From the NCBI GenBank assembly GCA_026461505.1, contig JAPJMW010000075.1, forward strand, positions 1 to 43,310: 43,310 bases of DNA. Reading direction: 5' to 3'. The notes beneath the pieces were generated by a model. It saw only the letters and a program-made list of their open reading frames with translations. It ran no database searches and was not told the DNA's origin. Source of the DNA: Beijerinckiaceae bacterium. Its GTDB lineage: Bacteria; Pseudomonadota; Alphaproteobacteria; Rhizobiales; Beijerinckiaceae. The translations under genes and the position numbers were made by a program. Of this stretch, positions 1 to 8,938 are shown piece by piece (positions within the stretch are counted from its first letter, which is position 1; every line of letters begins with the position of its first letter).

Positions 1-711
1 GCCTTGATACTGCTTCGACTTCGCCAGTACGATGTCGACTTCCTTGTCATGCGGCAGATAATTCAGCGTAGTAACAATCGACCAACGGTCCATCTGGCCC
101 TGATTGATCTGTTGCGTGCCATGATAAAGACCCGACGTATCGCCCAAGCCAACCGTATTGGCGGTCGCGAACAGGCGGAAAGCACCATGCGGCCGAATAA
201 CGCGCTTTTGGTCGAGCAAGGTCAGCTTGCCGGAAAGCTCCAAGACGCGCTGGATCACGAACATCACATCCGGACGGCCTGCGTCATATTCGTCAAACAC
301 AAGCGCCACATTGTTTTGTAGCGCCCAAGGCAAGATACCGTCTTGGAATTCGGTGATCTGTTTGCCATCCTTCAAGACGATGGCGTCTTTACCGACAAGA
401 TCGATACGCGAGACGTGGCTGTCGAGGTTGATGCGGATGCAAGGCCATTTCAGGCGCGCCGCGATTTGCTCGATATGAGTCGATTTACCCGTGCCGTGAT
501 AGCCCGACACCATCACGCGGCGGTTCTTGGCAAAGCCTGCCAGAATGGCCAAGGTCGTTTGGCGGTCAAACAGATAATCGGGGTCAAGGTCCGGGACATG
601 GGAGTCTGCTACAGAGTAGGCAGGAACCATCATATCGCTATCGATACCGAACATTTCACGTGCCGACACCATAATGTCGGGCATGGCGGGAACCGTATGG
701 GTGGCAGTCAC
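1..711 (-). CDS. cobS: Cobaltochelatase subunit CobS (partial, 3' end beyond window)
   Basis: AAA+ ATPase subunit of the aerobic cobaltochelatase, which with CobT and CobN inserts Co2+ into hydrogenobyrinic acid a,c-diamide in the cytoplasm. Read on the minus strand, 237 codons stay open to the window edge. The N-terminal part contains FGIDSD, then DPDYLFDRQTTLAILAGF, a Walker A region with GYHGTGKSTH, then DSHVSRIDLVGKDAI, LVFDEYDAGRPDVMFVIQRV (Walker B and arginine-finger region) and LFATANTVGLGDTSGLYHGT (sensor 1), all typical of CobS. A GTG at 709-711 is the likely start, because an in-frame stop lies at 721-723; an internal ATG at 682-684 is the alternative. It lies 109 bases after the J-domain gene on the same strand, an arrangement common in Hyphomicrobiales. 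Identity is secure and the exact start is less so. Confidence 0.93.
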   Translation of the reverse strand, partial: MTATHTVPAMPDIMVSAREMFGIDSDMMVPAYSVADSHVPDLDPDYLFDRQTTLAILAGFAKNRRVMVSGYHGTGKSTHIEQIAARLKWPCIRINLDSHVSRIDLVGKDAIVLKDGKQITEFQDGILPWALQNNVALVFDEYDAGRPDVMFVIQRVLELSGKLTLLDQKRVIRPHGAFRLFATANTVGLGDTSGLYHGTQQINQGQMDRWSIVTTLNYLPHDKEVDIVLAKSKQYQG

Positions 712-820
712 AGTCGAACCTCACATCACATCATGGCGGTTTAATGCCGCCGTTGCATAACCTTAACCGATCGTCCGGGAAAAAGGGATGATCCTGAATG
801 GCACAGGCTTACCCACCCTA

Positions 821-1444
821 TCAGGCCAGACCCGCTGCTTTCAATGTATTATATGCGTTTATGATCTCGCGTAACCGATCTTCGAGCGACCGATCGCCGC
901 CATTCGCATCCGGATGGAATTGTTTCACGAGTTCCTTGTACCGCAAACGGATGGTCGCGGAGTCGGCTGTCGTTTCCAGCGTCAGCGTCTCGAAGGCTTT
1001 GAGCGTCACGGGCCCAAATTTAGGCTTTGAAGTTTCCGCTTCGCGGTGGGGGCGCTTTTGTCCGCTGGCCGCAAAAAGGTCAAACGGATCCACATAGGCC
1101 TCGTCTTTTGGAACGCCACCTTTGCGCGGGCTGCGTTTGCCGCTTGCGGCATTTTCGCCCAGTTTCCACGTCGGACGATGACCGATCAACGCATCCTTTT
1201 GATAGGAAAGGATTGCATCATCCGGCATTCCGGCAAAATAATTGTAGGATTGATTATATTCCCGCACGTGTTCGATGCAGAAATTCCAGAACTTTCCTTC
1301 TGAATTCCGTCCCTTAGGCGCACGATGCGGCCCAGGCGCATCACAACCGGGCCGTTCACAGCGCGGTGGCTCTGCTGGCGCAGCCGTGCGGCCCTTACGC
1401 GGACCGATGCGAATCTTGTCGAATAGTTTTGAAGATGGGTTCAT
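821..1444 (-). CDS. J-domain (DnaJ-like) protein
   Basis: A 207-residue protein with a C-terminal J domain (about residues 150-207) carrying the HPD signature in QFHPDANGGD, which would stimulate ATP hydrolysis by an Hsp70 (DnaK). The N-terminal half holds Cys/His pairs (CERPGCDAPGPH, then FCIEHVREYN) that could bind a metal. The frame can be extended upstream to 1495, but the start at 1444 (MNPSSKLFDKIRIGPRKG) fits the relatives I know better. It lies directly upstream of cobS on the same strand and divergent from bolA, a conserved Hyphomicrobiales arrangement. A specific client or a link to cobaltochelatase is not shown by the sequence. Confidence 0.85.
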   Translation of the reverse strand: MNPSSKLFDKIRIGPRKGRTAAPAEPPRCERPGCDAPGPHRAPKGRNSEGKFWNFCIEHVREYNQSYNYFAGMPDDAILSYQKDALIGHRPTWKLGENAASGKRSPRKGGVPKDEAYVDPFDLFAASGQKRPHREAETSKPKFGPVTLKAFETLTLETTADSATIRLRYKELVKQFHPDANGGDRSLEDRLREIINAYNTLKAAGLA

Positions 1445-1540
1445 GGATGTTCTCTTAGTCGGCAAGCCTAGTCCGGGGCAAGCCTTGCAAAACAAGTCGA
1501 TGCTTCTTATTCCGTTTTCAGCGCTTTAGAGGATCATAAT

Positions 1541-1801
1541 ATGACGATGCGGGATAAGATTGAGGCGAAGCTTATGTCGGCATTTGCGCCATCATCGCTC
1601 GTGGTTACCGATGATTCGCATCACCATGCTGGTCATGGCGGCGCGAGAGAAGGCGGCGAAACGCATTTTTCGGTCCAAATTGTCAGCTCGGCCTTTGCGG
1701 GTAAAAGCCGCGTTGAGATGCACCGGGCTATTAATGCTGTGCTTGCGGAAGAGTTTGCAGAGCGGGTCCATGCGCTCGCTATTTCAGCGCGGGCGTCCTA
1801 G
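1541..1801 (+). CDS. bolA: BolA family protein
   Basis: A small cytoplasmic protein of 86 residues with the BolA fold. Members bind [2Fe-2S] clusters together with monothiol glutaredoxins, and some act as transcription regulators. Visible family features are the N-terminal helix (RDKIEAKL), the loop DDSHHHAGH with its cluster-binding type histidines, GGETHFSVQIVS, the R-E-M-H-R helix and the C-terminal VHALAIS with the invariant histidine. Its TAG stop overlaps the stop of the convergent EamA gene (shared CTAG at 1798-1801). It is divergent from the J-domain gene. Confidence 0.9.
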   Translation: MTMRDKIEAKLMSAFAPSSLVVTDDSHHHAGHGGAREGGETHFSVQIVSSAFAGKSRVEMHRAINAVLAEEFAERVHALAISARAS

Positions 1802-2691
1802 CCGAGGACCAAAAGCGCTGCAACGCCCGCAAGAATGAAGGTCATTCCGGCCCATTCCCGCCGCGTCGTCTTTTCGTTCAACAGGCCGCGTGTGACGATT
1901 TGCGCAAAAATCATCTCAACCAGCCCAAGAGTCCGCACATGGGCGGCGCTAGTGAGTGAGAACCCGATAAACCAGGCCTGCGAAGCAAAAGCCCCCATAA
2001 ACCCGGCAAAAAGGGACGATTGCCAAACCTTTAAGCTGCCCAAAAGAGCTTTTCGATTAAACAGCACCATGTAGACCATCAATAAGAGGGTCTGGATGGC
2101 CAGGGATGTGACCAATACCGTGCTTGCGCGAAGCGCGAATGGCGCGTCCCCGATCCCGATGATTCCGCCGCGAAACGAAACCGCCGACAACGCAAAAAAT
2201 GCACCCGAAGCAATACCATAGGCTGCTGGTCGCAGCCCGCTGGCGGTCAGCCGATCGCCCGGTTTGATCGCCATCATCATAACCCCGGCAGTGGCGACGA
2301 TAATCGAGATGGCACTCGCAAGACTCAGGACGTCTCCAAGGACGATGACCCCGAAAATAGCAACCTGCACGGGTTCGGTCTTCGTATAGGCGGTCGTAAC
2401 CGCAAAGGAGGTTTCGCGCATGGCCAGCAGCATTAAAGCCGTTGCTAAAATCTGTGCGACCGACCCACAAAACGTAAATCCAAGCATCGTCTGGTTCAGA
2501 CTTGGAACCGCGTGATCTGTCAGAACGCTCGCAAGGCCCAAAAAGGCAATTGCAAAAGGAAGTCCATAGAGAAAACGTACCTGCGTGGCGCCAACGGTGC
2601 CAATTTTAGCAGTTAAATTCCGCTGCATGGCATTGCGTGCCGTTTGTCCGGCAGCGCCGATGATGGCCGCTAAAACCCAATAAATGGTCAT
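1798..2691 (-). CDS. EamA-family (DMT) transporter
   Basis: A 297-residue inner-membrane protein with about ten hydrophobic segments arranged as two EamA repeats, the drug/metabolite transporter fold that usually exports small metabolites or amino acids. The end FILAGVAALLVLG and the motif around ETSFAVTTAYTKTEPVQVAIFG are typical of the superfamily. The substrate cannot be read from the sequence. It ends on the same four bases as bolA and is divergent from a second EamA gene, the 2692-2802 gap serving both promoters. Confidence 0.85.
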   Translation of the reverse strand: MTIYWVLAAIIGAAGQTARNAMQRNLTAKIGTVGATQVRFLYGLPFAIAFLGLASVLTDHAVPSLNQTMLGFTFCGSVAQILATALMLLAMRETSFAVTTAYTKTEPVQVAIFGVIVLGDVLSLASAISIIVATAGVMMMAIKPGDRLTASGLRPAAYGIASGAFFALSAVSFRGGIIGIGDAPFALRASTVLVTSLAIQTLLLMVYMVLFNRKALLGSLKVWQSSLFAGFMGAFASQAWFIGFSLTSAAHVRTLGLVEMIFAQIVTRGLLNEKTTRREWAGMTFILAGVAALLVLG

Positions 2692-2802
2692 TCAATATAT
2701 TCCTTTAACCACCCCTTATCTGCCTTTGCCGCTTTCGTCACGTGACAACGCAGGCTAGAACAGGTTGGATTAAGAAGATCATTTGGGTGGAGACGCATTG
2801 GG

Positions 2803-3684
2803 ATGGAGCGGGTGCAAAGGAGTGGAGCTGGCCTCGCTTTCGCGCTTTCGGGCGCCTTTTTCTATGGCTTTAATATCACTTTTGCCAAGATAGCCGCCGA
2901 ATTAGGCGTCGGCGGCCCGATGATTGTCGCCGAGCGCGTTCTGGTGATGATCGCGATTGGACTGGTCATCGGCCGACTAACCCGCGCCTCTTTCTCTGTC
3001 CCGCGCAACGAGCGCATGCCACTCTTCGGATTAGGTATTGGCAGTACGGGCGTTTCGATTTGTTATATTTCTTCTGTCGCCTTCATCCCGATCACCATCG
3101 CCGCCGTGATCTTTTATACCTTCCCGATCTTGATCGTTGTCTTAAGTCCGTTCATCGATCGAAAGCCTCTCACGCTCGCTATGATGGCGATCGTCTTAAC
3201 GGCTTTTATCGGTGTCGTATTGGTACTTGGCACCACCGATGCGGGCCTTGATCCAAAAGGCCTTCTGTTGGCCGCAGGAGCAAGTATTTCTGCGGCGATC
3301 CAATTCTTTGCTGGCACGCGCTGCAGGCAAACAGGCACAGCGGCTAAATTGGTTATCAGCCAAGTGATTGTGTTACCCAGCGCCCTTCTAACCGTTTACT
3401 TTACCGGAGCCATATTTACGGTTGATAGTCAGACGATTGCATTCGTGCCCGTTTGGCTAACGATTGGCGGCTTTGTTTTTGGCTTTGGCTTTCAAATTCT
3501 TGCGCTAGCCCGCATATCGGCCTCTGTGGCGGGTTTAGCATTTTGTCTTGAACCCGTTGTTGCAGCGCTTACATCTGCGATTGTGTTAGGCGAACGGTTA
3601 GCGCCAATTCAATATCTCGGCGGTATGATTGTGATTGCTGCCATCATTGCCACCGTCTTTGCCGAACGGAGCAAAGCGGCATGA
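2803..3684 (+). CDS. EamA-family (DMT) transporter, first gene of the GTPase operon
   Basis: A 293-residue membrane protein with ten predicted helices in two EamA repeats (about 15-145 and 160-288; the second ends with FCLEPVVAALTSAIVLGE, a typical motif). It overlaps the following COG0523 GTPase by four bases (ATGA at 3681-3684), so the two are translated together and probably serve related functions. Pairing with a metal chaperone raises the possibility of a metal- or metallophore-linked substrate, but this is inference from position only. Confidence 0.85.
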   Translation: MERVQRSGAGLAFALSGAFFYGFNITFAKIAAELGVGGPMIVAERVLVMIAIGLVIGRLTRASFSVPRNERMPLFGLGIGSTGVSICYISSVAFIPITIAAVIFYTFPILIVVLSPFIDRKPLTLAMMAIVLTAFIGVVLVLGTTDAGLDPKGLLLAAGASISAAIQFFAGTRCRQTGTAAKLVISQVIVLPSALLTVYFTGAIFTVDSQTIAFVPVWLTIGGFVFGFGFQILALARISASVAGLAFCLEPVVAALTSAIVLGERLAPIQYLGGMIVIAAIIATVFAERSKAA

Positions 3685-4817
3685 CGGATCGCGATATTCC
3701 AAAGCCAGTTCCCGTTTCTGTCATCACCGGTTTTTTAGGCGCGGGCAAAACAACGCTGCTTAATCAGCTTCTCAAAGATCCGTTGCTTTCCGATTCCATT
3801 GTTATTGTGAATGAATTTGGTGAGATCGGGCTTGATCATTTATTCATTGAAACACGCGACGATGGTATGATTTTGATGGCATCGGGTTGTCTATGTTGCA
3901 CCATTAGAGGTGACCTCGTCGACACGCTCGATGATTTAATGCGAAAACGGGATACGGACAAAATTTCTGAATTTCAGCGCGTTGTGATTGAAACAACAGG
4001 TCTTGCCGACCCTGCACCCATTCTCCAATCGCTGCTCTCCCACCCCTATCTTGCAGCACGTTATGCGCTTGATGGCGTTGTTACGTTGGTTGATGCTGTC
4101 AATGGCGCTTCAACGCTTGATAACCACATGGAAGCCGTCAAACAAGTGGCCGTTGCAGATCGCATTGTATTGACCAAATGCGACTTGGCCGCTGATACAT
4201 CGGCGCTTAAAAAGCGTCTTCAAGCGCTTAATCCCGCTGCGCCAATCCTCGATGCCGTAAAGGGAGAAGCCACTGCGAGCGCGCTCATAGGCACTGGTCC
4301 GTTTGACCTTACATCTAAAAATCCGGATGTTACCCATTGGCTTAACGCCGAAGCCTATCATGAACATGATCACGACCATCATCATGACCACCACCATCAT
4401 CACCATGATGGTCCGGAGGGGCAACACTCGCATGATGTTAATCGGCACGATGTGCATATTCGCGCCTTCTGCCTCGCCACCAATGATGCTATTCCATCAT
4501 CGGCGTTCGAGATGTTTTTATCGCTTCTCCGGTCTGCTCACGGAGAAAAGCTTCTTCGAATGAAGGGCATTGTTAAACTCGCTGAAACGCCTGATAGGCC
4601 GATCATTTTGCACGGTGTTCAACACGTTTTTCATCCACCCATTGCTCTATCGGCTTGGCCGGATGAGGATCACCGCACCCGTTTGGTCTTTATTACGAAA
4701 GATCTCGAGCAAAGCTTTGTTGAGGGGTTATGGAATGCCTTTCTAGGTCGCCCGGGGATTGACACGCCCGATCGCTCGGCCATGCTCGACAATCCGCTCT
4801 CCTTAAGGCGGGAATAA
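3681..4817 (+). CDS. CobW/COG0523 family GTPase, putative metal (zinc) chaperone
   Basis: A 378-residue G3E-family P-loop GTPase. It shows Walker A GFLGAGKT at residues 17-24, the metal-binding CxCC motif (C70-L-C72-C73), a GTP-binding TKCD at 165-168 and a C-terminal CobW domain. A linker at residues 227-259 is exceptionally histidine-rich, with runs of up to six His and His-Asp pairs, which points to binding Zn2+ (or Ni2+/Co2+) and handing it to an apo-protein. It overlaps the EamA gene by four bases and is followed 19 bases later by an acyl-CoA synthetase. No Zur-like box was found upstream. CobW of cobalamin synthesis is a related alternative, but no cob genes flank it directly. Confidence 0.87.
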   Translation: MTDRDIPKPVPVSVITGFLGAGKTTLLNQLLKDPLLSDSIVIVNEFGEIGLDHLFIETRDDGMILMASGCLCCTIRGDLVDTLDDLMRKRDTDKISEFQRVVIETTGLADPAPILQSLLSHPYLAARYALDGVVTLVDAVNGASTLDNHMEAVKQVAVADRIVLTKCDLAADTSALKKRLQALNPAAPILDAVKGEATASALIGTGPFDLTSKNPDVTHWLNAEAYHEHDHDHHHDHHHHHHDGPEGQHSHDVNRHDVHIRAFCLATNDAIPSSAFEMFLSLLRSAHGEKLLRMKGIVKLAETPDRPIILHGVQHVFHPPIALSAWPDEDHRTRLVFITKDLEQSFVEGLWNAFLGRPGIDTPDRSAMLDNPLSLRRE

Positions 4818-4836
4818 TAGATCAAGGGACGAACGC

Positions 4837-6642
4837 ATGGGTATTTTTCAACGCGCTGTCAGTGAAGTCGCCTATCTACGCGGTGCTTTGCGGACGTTGA
4901 ATCGCGTGAAGCCGATTAAGTCCACACCCAATCGGACGATGTGCGAAAGGATGGAGGAGGTCGCTCAGCGTCATCCCGACCGAATAGCGCTTATTTCGGA
5001 GCGCGAAACCTTCACCTATGGCGAATATAACGGCAGGGCCAATCGCTACGCACGCTTTGCGATGTCGGAAGGAATTGGCAAAGGCGAAACGGTTGTTTTA
5101 CTAATGCCAAATCGCCCCGAATATCTCGCGATCTGGATGGGTATTGCGCGCGCCGGTGGTGCGACGGCCTTGCTGAATACAAGTCAAACAGGACAGGCGC
5201 TCGCGCATTCGATCAGCATTGTGAAGCCTAGGCTCGCGATTGTTGCGGTCGAACTTTTAGAAGCGTGGCAAAGCGCATTACCCTATCTCGAAAATCCGCC
5301 GAAGCTTTTTATCCATGGTGAAGCAATCTCCGGCACACCGCGTATTGGTTCAACGATTATGAGTTTTTCGCCTATTGCCTTACTGCCGGAAGAACGCGTT
5401 CAGCTGACGCTTGACGATAAGTGTCTCTATATTTTCACATCCGGTACAACAGGCTTGCCCAAGGCTGCGAATATCAATCATTACCGCGTGAGTGCGATGG
5501 CGCTTGGCTTTTCATCCGTCATGGAAATCAAGTCACGCGATCGGCTTTATGATTGTTTGCCGATGTACCATTCAAATGGCGGTATTTTATCAACGCTTGG
5601 TGTTCTCATTCGCGGCGGAAGCGTCGTCATTCGAGAGAAATTTTCCGCACGTGAATTCTGGGCAGATAGTGTTAAATATCATTGCACTCGATTTTTCTAT
5701 ATTGGTGAGTTGTGTCGCTATCTGCTCAATGCGCCACCCGGCCCGTATGATCGGGCTCATTCTATTAAATTGATTTGCGGCAACGGTTTGCGCCCCGATA
5801 TTTGGCAAGCCTTCTCACACCGCTTCGGTATCAATCATATTCGTGAATTTTATGGCGCAACAGAAGGCAATATTGCTCTGTTTAATTTTGACGCACGCCC
5901 CGGTGCGGTCGGACGTATTCCTAAATGGGCCGAGAAAAGGTTTGTGGTGAAAGTCGTTCGTTTCGATGTCGAAAACGAGCGCCCTATGCGGGATGAACAA
6001 GGCCATTGCATTCCTTGTAAGCCCGGTGAAATTGGCGAAATCATCGGCGAGATTATCGATGATCCCAACGCGCCCGCCAACCGCTTTGAAGGCTATGCCG
6101 ACAAAAAGGCCGATGAAGCCAAAATATTGCGTAACGCATTCCGCGAGGGCGATGCGTGGTTTCGCTCTGGCGATCTTGTAACGCGCGATAGCCAAGGCTA
6201 TTTTTATTTTGTTGATCGCATTGGTGATACGTTCCGCTGGAAGGGTGAGAATGTTTCAACCAATGAGGTCGCCGAAACCATCAATACCCATGCAGGTGTT
6301 GCCGCTTGCGCCGTCTACGGTGTTTCAATCGACGGGCATGACGGTAAAGCCGGTATGGCCGCCATTATGCCATCGGATGATGCGCCATTGCATCTCGATG
6401 ATCTTGCCAAACATCTCGATAAAAATCTTGCTCCCCACGCACGCCCCGTCTTTATTCGCATTCGGCGCGAGATGGATATGACGGGCACGTTTAAACTGCG
6501 TAAAACAGATTTGATGCAACAGGGCATTGAGATGTCGGATCCGAATGAAACCCTTCATTGGTTTGACTCGAACAGCCGAAAATATCGACCGCTTGATTCA
6601 GAAACCCGTATGGCATTGAAAGAAGGCCGATTGCGGCTTTAG
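4837..6642 (+). CDS. Long-chain acyl-CoA synthetase (FATP/FadD6-like)
   Basis: A 601-residue AMP-forming ligase that would activate long- or very-long-chain fatty acids to acyl-CoA. The adenylation P-loop IFTSGTTGLPK is at residues 199-209. Further family landmarks are LYDCLPMYHSNGG, REFYGATEGN, WFRSGDLV and the hinge DRIGDTFRWKGENVST, an FATP/FadD6 signature, with the C-terminal lysine region MTGTFKLRKTDL. It starts 19 bases after the GTPase gene and is the probable last gene of a three-gene operon. Its TAG overlaps the stop of the convergent ligase (TTAG at 6639-6642). Confidence 0.87.
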   Translation: MGIFQRAVSEVAYLRGALRTLNRVKPIKSTPNRTMCERMEEVAQRHPDRIALISERETFTYGEYNGRANRYARFAMSEGIGKGETVVLLMPNRPEYLAIWMGIARAGGATALLNTSQTGQALAHSISIVKPRLAIVAVELLEAWQSALPYLENPPKLFIHGEAISGTPRIGSTIMSFSPIALLPEERVQLTLDDKCLYIFTSGTTGLPKAANINHYRVSAMALGFSSVMEIKSRDRLYDCLPMYHSNGGILSTLGVLIRGGSVVIREKFSAREFWADSVKYHCTRFFYIGELCRYLLNAPPGPYDRAHSIKLICGNGLRPDIWQAFSHRFGINHIREFYGATEGNIALFNFDARPGAVGRIPKWAEKRFVVKVVRFDVENERPMRDEQGHCIPCKPGEIGEIIGEIIDDPNAPANRFEGYADKKADEAKILRNAFREGDAWFRSGDLVTRDSQGYFYFVDRIGDTFRWKGENVSTNEVAETINTHAGVAACAVYGVSIDGHDGKAGMAAIMPSDDAPLHLDDLAKHLDKNLAPHARPVFIRIRREMDMTGTFKLRKTDLMQQGIEMSDPNETLHWFDSNSRKYRPLDSETRMALKEGRLRL

Positions 6643-8255
6643 CCTCGCGCTCGTAACTCGCGACGGATAATTTTTCCTGTAGTCGTCATCGGTAGCGAGT
6701 CGACAAACTCTATTTCACGTGGATATTCATGCGCAGATAGGCGCTCTTTAACAAAATCACGAATTTCACTTGCGAGCTGTTCGGACGCGGTAAAGCCAGG
6801 TCGCAATACCAAAAAGGCTTTAACAATTTCGGTCCTGAGTGGATCTGGTTTACCAATAGCCGCAGCCAATGCGACAGCGGGATGACGGATAAGACAATCC
6901 TCAATCTCAACAGGCCCAATGCGATAGCTTGACGAGGTAATCACATCATCATCGCGGCCGATAAATCGGATATAACCTTCTTCATCCTGAATGCCTTGAT
7001 CGCCCGTTGTCATCCAATTGCCGATGAACTTATCAGCCGTTGCTTTTTCGCGTCGCCAATAGCCAAGAAACATAACGGGGTCGGGGCGACGAATAGCGAT
7101 TTGTCCTACCTCGCCGGATAAACAGACCGTGCCGTCCTCGCGGATGATCGCAACCGTATGTCCAGGCACAGCTTTGCCGATAAAGCCCGGTTTGGTCATG
7201 CCCAGCAGACCTGACGAGCCGATCACCAAATTACATTCCGTTTGACCATAGGCTTCATTGATGGTGAGGCCTAGTTCTTGTTGCGCCCACACCAATGTCT
7301 CTGCACCCAGTGCCTCACCTGCTGAAGCAATGGTGCGCAATTGAATATCATAGCGCGATCGCGGATCGGGTATCGTACGCAACATGCGTAAGGCCGTGGG
7401 CGGAATAAAAATATTTTTGATCTTTAAATCGGCTATCAGTTGCCACGCTTCAGCCGCATCGAATTTTTCAAATTTACGCGCGATGACAGGCACACCAAGC
7501 GCAAGCGATGGCAAGAGCCCATTGAGTAATCCACCCGCCCACGCCCAATCGGCAGGCGTCCACAAGACATCATCGTGTTGCGGAAAAAATTCATGCACCA
7601 ATTGAAAACCGGGCAAATGCCCCGGCAACACACGATGACCATGCAGCGCACCTTTAGGCTGCCCGGTTGTACCAGATGTGTAGATCATCAGCGCAGGATC
7701 ATCCGGCGTTGTATCAACAGGTGTAAATGTATCCGCTTGTGAAGCCAAAGCTTCATCATAACCAAGTGCTGATCCTTCCGGCCCATCCACCGAGAGCAGA
7801 AGCTTAAAAGGTCGTAGGCCATTCGGCATGGAGCGAAGCTTGGCTAATCCTGCTGCATTGGTAATCAATGCACTGACGCCCGCATCATCAAGGCGATAGG
7901 CAAGCGCGTCGGTGCCAAACAATACGGCCAAGGGCAAGGCAATGCCGCCCATTTTATAAATGGCAATATGGCTCTCGGCCACTTCGCGCGATTGTGGTAG
8001 CAAAATCGCTACGCGTTCACCGCGTTCAATGCCGGATGACACAAGAAGATTTGCCAAGCGATTGGAGTGTGTCCGCAACGCGCCATAGGTCACAGGTTGA
8101 ACGATACCCGTGTCCTGAACATCCAAAAGAGCAAGGCGATGAGGTTCCTGCTCAGCCCATGTATCGCAAACCGCCACGCCTATATTGTAGCGCTCCGGAA
8201 TATCCCACCGGAAAGCTGCGTGAAGCTGTTTCTCATCTCGGATATCGGGAAGCAT
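6639..8255 (-). CDS. AMP-dependent acyl-CoA synthetase (acetyl-/medium-chain type)
   Basis: A 538-residue member of the ANL superfamily. The P-loop IYTSGTTGQPKG is at residues 191-202. The protein also shows WTPADWAWAGGL, NEAYGQTECNLV, TTGDQGIQDEEGYIRFIGRDDDVI and the catalytic lysine in TTGKIIRREL (about K528). These fit acyl-CoA synthetases related to AcsA and the medium-chain MACS enzymes; the exact acid substrate cannot be assigned. It stands alone on the minus strand, converging with the FadD6-like gene with overlapping stop codons. Confidence 0.85.
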   Translation of the reverse strand: MLPDIRDEKQLHAAFRWDIPERYNIGVAVCDTWAEQEPHRLALLDVQDTGIVQPVTYGALRTHSNRLANLLVSSGIERGERVAILLPQSREVAESHIAIYKMGGIALPLAVLFGTDALAYRLDDAGVSALITNAAGLAKLRSMPNGLRPFKLLLSVDGPEGSALGYDEALASQADTFTPVDTTPDDPALMIYTSGTTGQPKGALHGHRVLPGHLPGFQLVHEFFPQHDDVLWTPADWAWAGGLLNGLLPSLALGVPVIARKFEKFDAAEAWQLIADLKIKNIFIPPTALRMLRTIPDPRSRYDIQLRTIASAGEALGAETLVWAQQELGLTINEAYGQTECNLVIGSSGLLGMTKPGFIGKAVPGHTVAIIREDGTVCLSGEVGQIAIRRPDPVMFLGYWRREKATADKFIGNWMTTGDQGIQDEEGYIRFIGRDDDVITSSSYRIGPVEIEDCLIRHPAVALAAAIGKPDPLRTEIVKAFLVLRPGFTASEQLASEIRDFVKERLSAHEYPREIEFVDSLPMTTTGKIIRRELRARG

Positions 8256-8350
8256 TAACCGCCTTGGCCCTTTTCAAACCGCGCGCACTTTAAGCGTGGA
8301 ATGAGACTTATTGCAATGCAGCAGGTGCAGTGCAGCAGGGCTTCTACCGC

Positions 8351-8812
8351 CTAGACGGGTAAAGCGCCGTCCGACTTCACTTCTTCCATCACCGCATAGG
8401 TGCGTGATTCCTTCACGCCGGGAAGTGCCAACACCACATCACCGAGCAGATTACGGTAAGCAGCCATATCGGCAACGCGGGTTTTGACGAGGTAATCAAA
8501 CCCGCCTGCCACCATGTGGCATTCCAAAACTTCCGGTGAGCGCTTCACAGCATCGGCAAACCGCTCAAAGACATCGGGTGTGGTTTTATCCAAGGTGACC
8601 TCGATAAAGACGAGGAGGCCGAGACCGAGCTTTTGCGGGTCCAGCATCGCGCGATAGCCTAAAACATAATGCTCGCGCTGCAGCCGTTTGATGCGTTCGC
8701 TGGCGGCTGTTGGCGACAGCCCGACTTTGTCGGCCAATTCCACCGTCGTGATGCGGCCATCCTCTTGCAGGATTTTCAGGATATGACGGTCGGTGCGATC
8801 AAGTTCTTGCAT
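8351..8812 (-). CDS. putR: Lrp/AsnC-family regulator, probable PutR
   Basis: A 153-residue transcription regulator with an N-terminal winged helix-turn-helix (about 5-60; DRTDRHILKILQEDGRITTVELADKVGLS) and a C-terminal RAM ligand-binding domain (about 70-150). It is divergent from putA, the standard arrangement for PutR in alphaproteobacteria, where it activates proline catabolism in response to proline and represses itself. A 15-base perfect palindrome lies in the shared 126-base promoter gap. The symbol is assigned mainly by this context. Confidence 0.85.
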   Translation of the reverse strand: MQELDRTDRHILKILQEDGRITTVELADKVGLSPTAASERIKRLQREHYVLGYRAMLDPQKLGLGLLVFIEVTLDKTTPDVFERFADAVKRSPEVLECHMVAGGFDYLVKTRVADMAAYRNLLGDVVLALPGVKESRTYAVMEEVKSDGALPV

Positions 8813-8836
8813 AATTCTCTAAAAATCTAATTTATT

Positions 8837-8851
8837 TAGTGATATTCACTA
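8837..8851. promoter_or_regulatory. Palindromic operator candidate between putR and putA
   Basis: TAGTGATATTCACTA is a perfect dyad (AGTGA-TAT-TCACT flanked by T/A) in the AT-rich 8813-8938 gap. It is 25 bases upstream of the putR start and about 90 bases upstream of putA. Lrp-type proteins bind such short AT-centred dyads, so this is a candidate PutR site. No experiment supports it. Confidence 0.5.
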
Positions 8852-8938
8852 TGTTATATCAAAATAACCAACTTAAAACACTTAAATTTTTGCGATAGGA
8901 ATGGATTATCACATAAACACCATCAGGAGCGCCTGACC

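Noticed and set aside
2692-2802. Zur box upstream of the EamA-GTPase operon
   Set aside because: The His-rich GTPase made zinc control attractive, but no ATGTTATAACAT-like dyad is present in the gap.
8300-8342. Short GCAGCAGGTGCAGTGCAGCAGG near-repeat before the AMP ligase
   Set aside because: It is a brief, low-complexity stretch without further copies in the window and is not enough to call a repeat array.
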